The notes: generated by a model from the letters alone, not told the origin. Shown: positions 7,835 to 15,552, counted from the first letter of the stretch. The stretch is DNA of 16,804 bases from Symbiobacteriaceae bacterium (GCA_027356675.1 DAHVXO010000129.1:1-16804); one strand, 5' to 3'. A program made the numbers and translations.

Positions 7835-8548
7835 TCAGCCCTGGGACCAGTCGGCCAGTCCACGTTCACGAAAGCTCGTGTACCGCCCGTCACCGATAAT
7901 CAGGTGATCCAGCACCTCGATGCCGACAAGCCGGCCGGCCTGGATCAGCCGCTGGGTGACCTCTCGGTCCTCCCTGCTCGGAGTCGGATCACCGCTGGGG
8001 TGATTGTGGGCCAGAATCAACGCGTGCGCACTCTGCCGAATCGCTGGTTTGAAAATCTCCCGGGGATGGACGAGGGACGCCGTTAAGGTCCCTTCAGAGA
8101 CACATTCGACCTCGATCACGTTATTCTTCGCGTTCAACAAAACTACCTGAAATTGTTCGTGGTCCAGGTGCGCCATGCGCGGCGCCAGGTATTCGTAGAC
8201 CGCCCGTGGATTGCTAACTTCGTAGCGGGTGACCGGCGCCCGGCCAGCCCGCTGCCCCAGGTGCACAGCGGCCACCACCTGGCAGAGCTTGACAGCGCCG
8301 ATGCCGGGCACCAGCCGCCGCAGGTCGGCGCTGCGCAAGTGCAGCAGTTGTCCGAGCGCACTGCCCGGTGATTTCCGCTCACAATGATGCAGCAAGTCTC
8401 GGGCCAATTCAACCGCTGAACGGCCCTTGACACCGGTTCGGAGCAAGATTGCGATCAGTTCGGTGTCCGTGAGGGCCTCGGGCCCGAGCCGGAGCAGGCG
8501 TTCGCGCGGTCGTTCCTCCCGGGGAAGCGCCTTGAGCGGTACGGACAT
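7835..8548 (-). CDS. radC: RadC/YsxA family JAB-domain protein
   Basis: A member of the RadC family, with an N-terminal helix-hairpin-helix-like region (LVPGIGAVKLCQ near 79-90) and a C-terminal JAB/MPN metal-binding domain. The JAMM motif is complete: H181-N-H183, S191 and D194, with an upstream Glu in SEGTL (152). The family fold predicts a zinc-dependent hydrolase-like site, but a physiological role is not established. The historic link to DNA repair came from a misassigned mutation. The start is the ATG at 8548 with AAAGGGG upstream. It lies between maf and mreB, exactly as in Bacillus. Confidence 0.93.
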   Translation of the reverse strand: MSVPLKALPREERPRERLLRLGPEALTDTELIAILLRTGVKGRSAVELARDLLHHCERKSPGSALGQLLHLRSADLRRLVPGIGAVKLCQVVAAVHLGQRAGRAPVTRYEVSNPRAVYEYLAPRMAHLDHEQFQVVLLNAKNNVIEVECVSEGTLTASLVHPREIFKPAIRQSAHALILAHNHPSGDPTPSREDREVTQRLIQAGRLVGIEVLDHLIIGDGRYTSFRERGLADWSQG

Positions 8549-8577
8549 GCAGTGTCTGCCCCTTTCCGGGGCCTCCC

Positions 8578-9150
8578 CTACAAGACCTCTATGCCGAACT
8601 GAGAGAGCATTTGAACCAGACGGCAGATGGGAAGCCCAACCACAGTAAAGTAGTCGCCCTGCACGGAACTGACGATCGCGGCGCCCCGCTCCTGGATGCC
8701 GTAGGCACCCGCCTTGTCCATGGGTTCGCCGGAATCCACGTAGCGCTCGATCTGAGCGAGAGTCAGGTCCCGAAAGCGGACGCTGGTACTCTCGTGTGAG
8801 ACCAGTTCCCGCCGTTCGCCGGTAACCACCGCCAGACCGGTATGAACCTCGTGCTCCCGGCCCGAGAGCCGCTGGAGCATGCCGATGGCGTCTGACCGGT
8901 CCCGGGGCTTGCCCAGAATCTCCCCATCAATGACGACGATGGTATCCGCCCCGATCACGAGGGCTCCCGGCTGGTGCCGGGCCACGTCCCGGGCCTTGGA
9001 GACCGCCAGGTACTCGACCAGGTCGACGGGTGCCATGGGGGTCGCGACGGATTCGTCAAAGGTACTGGGGATGACACGAAAGGAGACGCCGACCTGCCGC
9101 AGGAGCTCCTGGCGGCGGGGCGACGCCGATGCTAAGACGATTTCCAACAA
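8578..9150 (-). CDS. maf: Maf nucleotide pyrophosphatase
   Basis: Maf-family house-cleaning enzymes hydrolyse nucleoside triphosphates to monophosphates, usually dTTP/UTP and modified pyrimidines, and over-expression inhibits septation in Bacillus. The 190-aa protein has the N-terminal SASPRR motif (residues 8-13), SKARDVA (51-57), GADTIVVIDGEILGKP with the catalytic Asp69, and the C-terminal DKAGAYGIQ signature. I start at the first of two adjacent TTG codons (9150), just after AGAGGTG. The second TTG (9147) has better spacing and would drop one residue. A GTG at 9156 is also in frame. The long open frame upstream covers the DUF4321 gene and promoter and is not coding. Confidence 0.93.
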   Translation of the reverse strand: MLEIVLASASPRRQELLRQVGVSFRVIPSTFDESVATPMAPVDLVEYLAVSKARDVARHQPGALVIGADTIVVIDGEILGKPRDRSDAIGMLQRLSGREHEVHTGLAVVTGERRELVSHESTSVRFRDLTLAQIERYVDSGEPMDKAGAYGIQERGAAIVSSVQGDYFTVVGLPICRLVQMLSQFGIEVL

Positions 9151-9164
9151 ATTCACCTCTGCCG

Positions 9165-9404
9165 TTACCCGTTCCGAAGTGCGAGCCAGAGGGCGAGAAC
9201 CAGACCCACGGCGCCGCCAATTGTTAGCTTTAGCTGAATGCCGAAAGAGATGACGAGGAACGCGAGGTCGAGATCTGCTGGACCCAGCTTCAGGGGAATC
9301 GCACTGTTCATAAACGGCAGTTGGGTTGCGATTGCCGTGCCCAGCAGTTGCCCGACCACCGCCCCGATCACAGCCCACATGAACGCCAGCCACCCATGAC
9401 TCAC
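9165..9404 (-). CDS. DUF4321 small membrane protein
   Basis: This 79-aa protein has two hydrophobic segments, about 5-27 and 58-76, separated by a short region with LPFMN and DLDLAFLVISFGIQLKL. The pattern matches my recollection of the DUF4321 family, found beside maf in many clostridia, with no known function. It starts at a GTG with AGGGGG 8 bases upstream and stops 14 bases before maf. It is the first gene after a strong promoter, so it heads the transcript that carries the elongasome genes. A role in envelope growth is a guess from position only. Confidence 0.8.
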   Translation of the reverse strand: MSHGWLAFMWAVIGAVVGQLLGTAIATQLPFMNSAIPLKLGPADLDLAFLVISFGIQLKLTIGGAVGLVLALWLALRNG

Positions 9405-9521
9405 GCCGACAGCCCCCTACCCTTCGAGTGTGACCTGGTACGTAGATACGACGGTGTGCTAACAGATTGGGTTTCGAGGCTGCGTCCATGAATTCCTGTA
9501 GGCGCGGACCGACACTCTTCA

Positions 9522-9550
9522 AGCATACCAGAGATCCCACACCCTGACAA
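9522..9550 (-). promoter_or_regulatory. Sigma-A extended -10 promoter for DUF4321-maf-radC-mre operon
   Basis: On the minus strand TTGTCA (9545-9550) and TATGCT (9522-9527) are separated by exactly 17 bases. The -10 box is preceded by TGG, an extended -10 element. It lies just after the terminator of the preceding operon. Transcription should start near 9515, giving a leader of about 110 bases before the DUF4321 gene, in which I see no recognised riboswitch. Confidence 0.8.
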
Positions 9551-9557
9551 GATTTGT

Positions 9558-9596
9558 AAGAGAAAAAGAGGACCGCCCCATGGTTGGCGGTCCTCT
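9558..9596 (-). terminator. Intrinsic terminator of valS-folC-SPOR operon
   Basis: A perfect 11-bp stem pairs 9586-9596 with 9567-9577 around an 8-base loop. On the minus strand it is followed by TTTTTCTCTT. It starts 15 bases after the SPOR-protein stop. Stem strength and the T-run make this the clearest terminator in the window. Confidence 0.93.
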
Positions 9597-9611
9597 CCCG
9601 ACGGGTCAAAC

Positions 9612-10454
9612 TTAGTTGGCGCCGGTGCCCTGATGCAGTGCGCTGTACTGATCCAGCAGGGTCAGGTACCCGTTCATCGCGATCTGGAAATCGGTGCTGC
9701 CCGGCCCCGACTTGGCGGCCGTCTGGATCTCGGTGGCGTTGGCGCTGGCCCGGGCGGCCATATCCGCCAGCGGCTTGAGGGTGACATCCTTGGCGGCGGC
9801 CTTGTTCAGCTCCGTCGCGAAGGTCCCCAGCTCCTTGCCCTTGGCCATGATCACCGTGGTATCCGGCGTATTGCCGGCCACATGGGTCTCGACCCAGGCC
9901 GCCACCTCGTAGAGGTAGGTGTTCATGGCCACAACACCCTTGTGCAGGTCCGGCCCCTTGACGGACCCAGTGGTCACGGGGATGGCGGCAGCGCTGCTAG
10001 TGACCGAGACCGGCACCGTGATGGCGTTGGTGATACCACCGTCCGCCATCAGCTTCACCTTGGCCTCACTCGCTGCCATGGAACTGGTATACAGGCCACC
10101 ATAGACCTTGTAGAGACCCGCTACACTCTTCGGGGCCATCATCGCGATGAAACCCTTGTCCGACAAGTTCTGCACCAGGCTGCGAGCACTTGACTCAGAC
10201 CGGAACGCCCCGACCTGGATGAAGAAAAGCTTGTAATCCTCGGTCGTGGCCGGCGTGGGCACGCCGCTGATCGTATTGTCCTGTGCGCCTGAAGTAACGC
10301 TGGGCGTGCTCTTGGGGGCCTCGACGCTCAGGGTGTCGTTGAGCCAATTCCCGGCGAACCACGCTCCGACCAGGGCCAGTATCGTGGCCAGGATGAAGCT
10401 GCCGCCCCACCGATCCTTCATTTTCTGTTGCGCCGAGCGGCCGAAACGATGCAT
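9612..10454 (-). CDS. Membrane-anchored SPOR-domain protein (SpoIIB-position)
   Basis: The 280-aa protein has a short basic N-terminus and one transmembrane segment (about 17-36). A Ser/Thr/Pro-rich linker follows, then a SPOR domain (about 73-149, starting KLFFIQVGAFRS and including YKVYGGLYTS). The C-terminal region (about 166-280) is Ala/Thr-rich, mostly helical-looking and unrecognised. SPOR domains bind denuded septal glycan, so it probably acts outside the membrane at division or sporulation septa. Bacillus has spoIIB, also a one-pass SPOR protein, between folC and maf, so this is a positional counterpart. Its cytoplasmic tail is far shorter than SpoIIB's, so orthology is unproven. It starts at the ATG at 10454 with GAGGGG 5 bases upstream. 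Confidence 0.85.
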   Translation of the reverse strand: MHRFGRSAQQKMKDRWGGSFILATILALVGAWFAGNWLNDTLSVEAPKSTPSVTSGAQDNTISGVPTPATTEDYKLFFIQVGAFRSESSARSLVQNLSDKGFIAMMAPKSVAGLYKVYGGLYTSSMAASEAKVKLMADGGITNAITVPVSVTSSAAAIPVTTGSVKGPDLHKGVVAMNTYLYEVAAWVETHVAGNTPDTTVIMAKGKELGTFATELNKAAAKDVTLKPLADMAARASANATEIQTAAKSGPGSTDFQIAMNGYLTLLDQYSALHQGTGAN

Positions 10455-10511
10455 GCAGTCCCCTCCCGCTCTCTTGGTTGGTATTTCGCCTCGCCGGTGG
10501 GATGGCAGCAC

Positions 10512-10538
10512 CTGACCCGGCCATGGTCCGGGGGTCAG
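10512..10538. repeat. Inverted repeat in folC-SPOR gap
   Basis: CTGACCC (10512-10518) and GGGTCAG (10532-10538) form a 7-bp inverted repeat 58 bases upstream of the SPOR-gene ATG. The 13-base centre contains the palindrome CCATGG. No T-run follows, so it is not an intrinsic terminator. An operator or an RNA stem are both possible. I see no good sigma-A promoter in the 141-base gap. Confidence 0.4.
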
Positions 10539-10595
10539 AGCGCTTTCCGTCTTGGCGGGCCTTTCCCAACCATGCCTATGCGGACAGGGTGTCGC

Positions 10596-11900
10596 TTATT
10601 CTCGTCCGAGCCATTCGCGCAGATGCCGCCGTGCCGGGCCGACTACGTAGAACGAGCCCGTGATGATGATGAGGTCGTGCGGGCCGGCGACTGCGATGGC
10701 CGCCTCCACCGCAGCTGCGATGGTCGGTGCAACTGCGGGTGTGGGGCCTTGGAGTTGCGTGCACACTTCGGCCAGCCGCTCGGCCGGCAGGGCGCGCGCA
10801 CTGACCGGGGTGGTGGTCCACACCCGGTCGGCCAGTGACAGCAGGGGCCGGGCCATGTCTGCCACGTTCTTGTCGGCCAGGACGCCCAGGACCAGGGTCA
10901 CCCGGGAGTCAGGAAAGTACTCCCGCACAGCCTCCGCCAGCGCCTCGCACTTGGCGGGGTTGTGGGCGGCGTCCAGCAGTACAGTTGGACCACCCGCGGC
11001 GAGTTCGTTGATTTCGAATCGCCCCGGCCACTCCATCGCGGCGAACCCCGCCCGAATCGCCGGCTCGGTCACCCCCGCCATCTCCAGCAGCCTGAGCGCC
11101 ACGGCGGCGTTCCCTGCCTGGTGCCGCCCCAGCAGCGACAGCGCCACGTTGCGATACCAGCCCCGGGCGCCCCGCAGGTCCACAATCTGGGTCGCACCGT
11201 CGTGCCGTTGGATTGCGTAGTCGGCGGCCGTAACCTCCGTGAGCACGGCGTCGGCGGCCAGCGCCACCTGCCGGATCACCTCCAACGCCCCCGGGTGCTC
11301 AGTCCCCGTGACACACGGAACGGCGGGTTTGATGATGCCCGCCTTGTCCCATGCGATCTGCTCATGTGTGTTACCCAGCCAATCCGTGTGGTCCAGCCCG
11401 ATGTTGGTAATGCACGTGATCACCGGGGCCTCCGCCGCCGTCGTGGCATCGAAGCGCCCGCCCAGACCGACTTCCAGTACCAGCCAGTCCACGTGCTGCT
11501 CGGCGAAGTAGAGGAACGCTGCCACCGTCAGCACCTCGAACTCCGTGGGCTGCTCGCTGCCGCCAGCCACCATGGCGGTGCCCAGCAGCCTTACCCGGTC
11601 GATCAGGTCAGCAAAGTCCGCCTCTGCGATCTCGCGGCGGTCTACTTGCAGCCGCTCGGTGTACCGCTCCAGCGACGGCGAGTTGTAGAGCCCCGTCCGC
11701 CACCCGGCCGCCCGCAGGCCCGCCTCGACCATCGCAGCCACGGACCCCTTGCCGCTGGTCCCTGTGATGTGAATGATCCGCCCGGCCTTCAGGTCGGGCC
11801 GCCCGGCCCGCCGGAGCAGCTCCACCGTGCGGTCGAGGCCGGGCTTCATGCCAAAGCGTTGCAAGCTGTGCAAATACGCCAGCGCTTCATCGAAGGTCAA
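10596..11900 (-). CDS. folC: FolC, dihydrofolate/folylpolyglutamate synthase
   Basis: A Mur-ligase-family enzyme that adds L-glutamate to dihydropteroate and to reduced folates, using ATP in the cytoplasm. The 434-aa length is standard. The P-loop GTSGKGS is at 47-53, followed by SPSLERYTERLQV, the LEVGLGGRFDATT block, NIGLDHTDWLG and, in the C-terminal domain, LDAAHNPAKCEAL. The start is a TTG at 11900. An in-frame stop lies nine bases upstream, and the next candidate start is well inside the fold. The ribosome site (AAGTGA) is weak, but the gene begins 18 bases after valS, so re-initiation from valS translation is plausible. It is read from the valine T-box transcript. Confidence 0.95.
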   Translation of the reverse strand: MTFDEALAYLHSLQRFGMKPGLDRTVELLRRAGRPDLKAGRIIHITGTSGKGSVAAMVEAGLRAAGWRTGLYNSPSLERYTERLQVDRREIAEADFADLIDRVRLLGTAMVAGGSEQPTEFEVLTVAAFLYFAEQHVDWLVLEVGLGGRFDATTAAEAPVITCITNIGLDHTDWLGNTHEQIAWDKAGIIKPAVPCVTGTEHPGALEVIRQVALAADAVLTEVTAADYAIQRHDGATQIVDLRGARGWYRNVALSLLGRHQAGNAAVALRLLEMAGVTEPAIRAGFAAMEWPGRFEINELAAGGPTVLLDAAHNPAKCEALAEAVREYFPDSRVTLVLGVLADKNVADMARPLLSLADRVWTTTPVSARALPAERLAEVCTQLQGPTPAVAPTIAAAVEAAIAVAGPHDLIIITGSFYVVGPARRHLREWLGRE

Positions 11901-11918
11901 ATCAGGTCACTTCGCTTT

Positions 11919-14651
11919 CTAGATCCGACGCAGCATCTCCACGCGAGCCTGCAGCGAGCCCAGCTTCTCCTGGAATGCCTCCGCCTCCGCCCGGGTCTGT
12001 GCGATCACCTCAGGCCGGGCCTTGGCGAGGAAGCCCTGGTTCCCCAGCTTGCCCTGCAACTTGGCAAGCTCCGCCTCGGCGGCCTTGGCCTCCTTGGTCA
12101 GCCGCTCGAGCTCTTTGGGGATGTCAATCAGCCCGCCGACCGGCACGTAGACCTCCACGCCGGAAAGCATCGCATTGGCGGCGTTGGCGGGGATTGTAGC
12201 CGTCGCCGGGCCGATGTTCAAGTTCGCGGTCTTCCCCAGGTTCTCGATGAAGGACCGCCCCTCTTCCAGGATCGCCAGCGCCTCGGCGCTGGTCGCCAGC
12301 AGGGTGGCGTCGATCTTGGCGTGCTCGCCCAGGCGAAACTCCGACCGAATCGAGCGCAGCGCCTTGATGCTATCGATGATCAGGCCCATGCGGACCGCAG
12401 CGTCGGCATCCTCCCAGGCGCCCAACGGCACCGGATACTGGGTTACGCTGATGGACGGCTGCAACTCGGCCTGCCCGCTCTGCTCGGCAATCGCTCCAGC
12501 GATGTCGATCGGCTGTGACTGGGCGGGCAGCCTCTGCCAGATGGCCTCCGTGATGAACGGCATGAACGGGTGCAGGAGCCGCAGCGTCCCCTCGAGCACC
12601 ACGGCCAGGGTCTCCTGGGCGGCCGCCCGGGTGGGGTTCTCCAGGTTGTACAGCCTCGGCTTGACCAGCTCGATATACCAGTCGCAGAACTCACTCCAGA
12701 TGAACTCGTAGATCGCCCGGGCCGCCTCGCCGTACTGGTACTCGGAGAGCAGCCGGTCCACGTCCCCCACGGTCTGGTTGAAGCGGTGCATGATCCAGCG
12801 GTCGGTCAGGTTGAACTCGGTGGTCCCGGCCTGCGCATCGTCACCGGACCAGTCCTCCAGGTTCATCAGCACAAAGCGGCTGGCATTCCAGAGCTTGTTG
12901 GCGAAGTTGCGGGCGGACTCCACCTTGTCCCAGTAGAAGCGGGAGTCGTTGCCCGGCGTGTTTCCCGTCACGAGCATGAAGCGGAGCGCATCTGTGCCGT
13001 GCTTCTCGATCACATCCAGCGGATCGATGCCGTTGCCCAGGGTCTTGGAGAACTTCCGCCCCTGGCTGTCGCGAATCAGCCCGTGCAGCACCACCGTGTG
13101 GAACGGATTCTTGCCGGTCAGTTCGATGCCGCTGAAGATCATCCGGGCCACCCAAAAGAAAAGGATGTCGTACCCGGTGATCAGTACATCGTTGGGATAG
13201 AAGTAGCCGGCGTCCTTGGTCTGGTCCGGCCAGCCCAGGGTTGAGAACGGCCAGAGCGCCGATGAGAACCAGGTGTCCAGGGCGTCCTCGTCCTGGTGAA
13301 TCTGCTCGCTGCCGCAGTGGACGCAGCGGGTGGGATCCGCCACCTCCACGGTCTTCTCGCCGCAGGCGTCGCAGTACCAGACCGGGATGCGATGCCCCCA
13401 CCAGATCTGCCGGGAGATACACCAATCCTGGATGTTCTCCATCCAGTGCAGATAGACTTTCGTGAACCGCTCGGGAACAATGCGGATCGCACCGCCCGCC
13501 ACGGCCTTGGCCGCCGGCTCGGCCAGCGGCGCCATCTTCACATACCACTGCCGGGAGATGATCGGCTCAACCACGGTCCCGCAGCGGTCACAGCAACCGA
13601 TGTTGTGCTTGTGCGGCTCGATCTTCACCAGCCAGCCCTCGGTCTCGGCGTCGGCCACGATCTGCTTGCGGCAGGCGTAGCGGTCCAGGCCTGCGTACTT
13701 GCCGCCGGCCTCGGTGATCTCGCCCTTGAGGCCAATGACCTGGATCATCTCAAGGTTATGACGCGTGCCCATCTCAAAGTCGTTGGGGTCGTGGAACGGC
13801 GTCACCTTGACGCAGCCGGTTCCGAACTCCTTCTCCACGTAGGCATCGGCGATGATCGGGATCACTTTGCCAGTGGCCGGGTGGGTCAGGGTCTTGCCCA
13901 CGAGGTGCTTATAGCGGTCATCGTCGGGGTTCACGGCTACGGCAGTGTCGCCGAGCATGGTCTCGGGACGGGTGGTCGCCACCTCGATATGCCCCGTGCC
14001 ATCGGTCAGCGGGTACCGGAAGTGCCAGAGATTACTGTCGCGCTCCTCGTACTCCACCTCGATGTCCGAGAGGGCCGTGAGGTCCTTCGGGCACCAGTTT
14101 GTGATGCGGGCGCCCTGGTAGATCAGCCCCCGCTTGTAGAGCTGCACAAAGAAGGCCCGCACGGCTTTGGACAGCCCCTCGTCCATCGTGAAGCCCTCGC
14201 GGCTCCAATCCGCCGAGACGCCCAGCTTGCGCAGCTGGCCGTTGATGCGGTCCGCATACTTACCCTTCCACTCCCAGGCCTTGGCCACGAAGCGCTCGCG
14301 GCCGAGGTCATGGCGGGTCTTGCCCTGCTCCTTGCGCAGGTCTTCCTCCACCTTGATCTGCGTGGCGAGGCCGGCATGGTCCGTGCCGGGCAGGTAGAGG
14401 GCAGGGTAGCCCTGCATCCGCTTCCACCGGATCATGATGTCAATCATGGTATTGTTCAGAGCGTGGCCCATGTGCAGAGCGCCCGTGACGTTGGGCGGCG
14501 GGATGACGATGGTATAGGGCTGCTTGCCTGGCACGACCGGGGCCTGGAAGAACTTGCCCTCCATCCAGTACTGGTAGTATTCATCCTCCACCAGCTTCGG
14601 GTCATACTTGGATGCGAGTTCGATCGCCTGGGGGTTCTGCTCGTCTGCCAT
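11919..14651 (-). CDS. valS: Valyl-tRNA synthetase
   Basis: A class Ia synthetase that charges tRNA-Val and edits threonylated tRNA. At 910 aa it is within the family range. PPPNVTGALHMGHAL carries the HIGH motif as HMGH (60-63), followed by the CP1 editing domain. Cysteine clusters suggest zinc sites near 353-357 (CCDRC) and 427-446 (CDAC and CVHC). The KMSKS loop reads KFSKT at 533-537. The C-terminal domain ends in an ELERLTKEAKAAEAEL-type coiled coil (about 840-910), typical of ValS. It starts at the ATG at 14651 behind AAGGAGG with 7-base spacing. Expression is controlled by the T-box leader upstream. Confidence 0.98.
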   Translation of the reverse strand: MADEQNPQAIELASKYDPKLVEDEYYQYWMEGKFFQAPVVPGKQPYTIVIPPPNVTGALHMGHALNNTMIDIMIRWKRMQGYPALYLPGTDHAGLATQIKVEEDLRKEQGKTRHDLGRERFVAKAWEWKGKYADRINGQLRKLGVSADWSREGFTMDEGLSKAVRAFFVQLYKRGLIYQGARITNWCPKDLTALSDIEVEYEERDSNLWHFRYPLTDGTGHIEVATTRPETMLGDTAVAVNPDDDRYKHLVGKTLTHPATGKVIPIIADAYVEKEFGTGCVKVTPFHDPNDFEMGTRHNLEMIQVIGLKGEITEAGGKYAGLDRYACRKQIVADAETEGWLVKIEPHKHNIGCCDRCGTVVEPIISRQWYVKMAPLAEPAAKAVAGGAIRIVPERFTKVYLHWMENIQDWCISRQIWWGHRIPVWYCDACGEKTVEVADPTRCVHCGSEQIHQDEDALDTWFSSALWPFSTLGWPDQTKDAGYFYPNDVLITGYDILFFWVARMIFSGIELTGKNPFHTVVLHGLIRDSQGRKFSKTLGNGIDPLDVIEKHGTDALRFMLVTGNTPGNDSRFYWDKVESARNFANKLWNASRFVLMNLEDWSGDDAQAGTTEFNLTDRWIMHRFNQTVGDVDRLLSEYQYGEAARAIYEFIWSEFCDWYIELVKPRLYNLENPTRAAAQETLAVVLEGTLRLLHPFMPFITEAIWQRLPAQSQPIDIAGAIAEQSGQAELQPSISVTQYPVPLGAWEDADAAVRMGLIIDSIKALRSIRSEFRLGEHAKIDATLLATSAEALAILEEGRSFIENLGKTANLNIGPATATIPANAANAMLSGVEVYVPVGGLIDIPKELERLTKEAKAAEAELAKLQGKLGNQGFLAKARPEVIAQTRAEAEAFQEKLGSLQARVEMLRRI

Positions 14652-14670
14652 GGGAACGCCTCCTTGGAAT

Positions 14671-14710
14671 AACAAAGCCCCGGCTGTCCGATAAGGACGA
14701 GCCGGGGCTC
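14671..14710 (-). terminator. T-box regulated intrinsic terminator
   Basis: AGCCCCGGC (14701-14709) pairs with GCCGGGGCT across a 16-base loop, and TTTGTT follows on the minus strand. The 5' arm directly follows the conserved T-box bases ACCGCG, as expected for the terminator/antiterminator switch. It lies 20 bases before the valS ATG. Confidence 0.88.
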
Positions 14711-14936
14711 GCGGTACCACCTTACTTCCCCCACCGAGCTTTTGGCCGGTCAGGGACTCTCGTGCGCTGTAACGGGCGAAAACCCGGCGCTCCCTAGCGG
14801 CTGGGCCGTTCAGGAGAGCAGCATCGGCGGCGACTTCACTCCGGCTCGTTCGGGAACCCTTGCACCCGGTGGGGTCCCCTCGCTTGGAACGGCTGGTGGA
14901 GCTACTCCTCCGCGTCAACGCTATTCAATCTCGTAT
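14671..14936 (-). ncRNA. T-box riboswitch (valine) controlling valS
   Basis: The leader has the T-box plan. The 5' side carries AGTA in GGAGGAGTAGCTCC and the apical region carries AAGCGAGG and GGGTGCAAGG. GAA precedes the likely specifier codon GTC at 14832-14834, which reads valine. A stem II/III region follows, and then the conserved AAGGTGGTACCGCG at 14709-14722. The TGGT bulge would pair with an ACCA acceptor end, meaning A at tRNA position 73, which fits tRNA-Val. Uncharged tRNA-Val should stabilise the antiterminator and allow transcription of valS-folC-SPOR. The class is certain; the exact specifier is a reading by eye. Confidence 0.93.
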
Positions 14937-14942
14937 AGACTC

Positions 14943-14971
14943 ATGATACTTACTGCGCCAGCAGTTGTCAA
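14943..14971 (-). promoter_or_regulatory. Sigma-A promoter of the T-box/valS operon
   Basis: On the minus strand a perfect TTGACA (14966-14971) and TATCAT (14943-14948) are separated by 17 bases. The expected start near 14936 is just at the beginning of the T-box leader. It is the closest match to the consensus in the window. Confidence 0.9.
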
Positions 14972-15000
14972 CGACGGGGCGGGGCGGCTCAGCGCACCGC

Positions 15001-15552
15001 CTAATCGCCCTCGCCCTGAGGCCCCTGGGGCTTGTGGAACTCATGCGCCAGAAGCCGTAGCTGGACGGCATCCAGGTACCGATCGCCCGCCCAGTAGAAG
15101 TCCTCCCGGCGGCCCTCAAACTTGAAACCGCATGCCTCGTAGTACCGGCGCACCCGCTCGCTCTCGCCAACCAACGAGACCCCAACCCGGTGCATGTTTA
15201 GCACGCGGAATGCATACGCAGCCATCGTGCGGATGCTGTCTTCCTCAAACCCGCGCCCTCGGTGGTCGGACTCACCGATGAGCAGGTTCAGTTCCGCATG
15301 CCGGTGCACCCAGTCGACATCCTTCAGTTGCACCAGGCCGATGGGCCGGCCATCCATGGTCTCCACCACCATCTGCTGGGCGTCGTTGCTCCGCTCCTTG
15401 AGGCCCTGGTCCAACTCCTTCTTTGACCGCAGGTGCGGCACGTCCCGTGTGGTGGCCAGACCCTCCAGTTCATTGACCCAGCGCTGCATGACCTCAACAT
15501 CGGCGTCTTCCAATGCGCGGAGCCTGACCTTATCGCCATAAAGCATTTGCAC
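15001..15552 (-). CDS. GNAT acetyltransferase, RimJ/RimL-like
   Basis: A 183-aa GCN5-related N-acetyltransferase that would transfer acetyl from acetyl-CoA to an amine; the substrate is unknown. The RimL-like opening VRLRALEDADVEVMQRWVNE is followed by a beta strand IGLVQLKDVDW, the AELNLLIGES block and the acetyl-CoA loop HRGRGFEED (97-105). Glu103 stands where Gly or Ala is usual. RRYYEACGF (135-143) is the C-terminal GNAT motif. I start at the GTG at 15552, six bases after GGGGAGG; an ATG at 15546 is possible. It resembles the next gene upstream through the shared IGxVxLxxVxW and AELxIxIGE blocks. Confidence 0.85.
   Translation of the reverse strand: MQMLYGDKVRLRALEDADVEVMQRWVNELEGLATTRDVPHLRSKKELDQGLKERSNDAQQMVVETMDGRPIGLVQLKDVDWVHRHAELNLLIGESDHRGRGFEEDSIRTMAAYAFRVLNMHRVGVSLVGESERVRRYYEACGFKFEGRREDFYWAGDRYLDAVQLRLLAHEFHKPQGPQGEGD

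Noticed and set aside
9151..9609. Long N-terminal extension of Maf (open frame to 9609)
   Set aside because: It would span the DUF4321 gene, a promoter and part of a terminator. The Maf fold begins at LEIVLASASPRR behind AGAGGTG.
10962..12518. 518-aa plus-strand open frame across folC and valS
   Set aside because: It crosses two well-supported genes on the other strand and their junction. Its composition is typical of an antisense shadow in GC-rich DNA.
13296..14672. 458-aa plus-strand open frame opposite valS
   Set aside because: It is antisense to conserved ValS codons and has no recognisable domain or ribosome site.
14652..14918. 89-residue extension of ValS
   Set aside because: It is the T-box leader read as protein. 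The ATG at 14651 has AAGGAGG at 7 bases.
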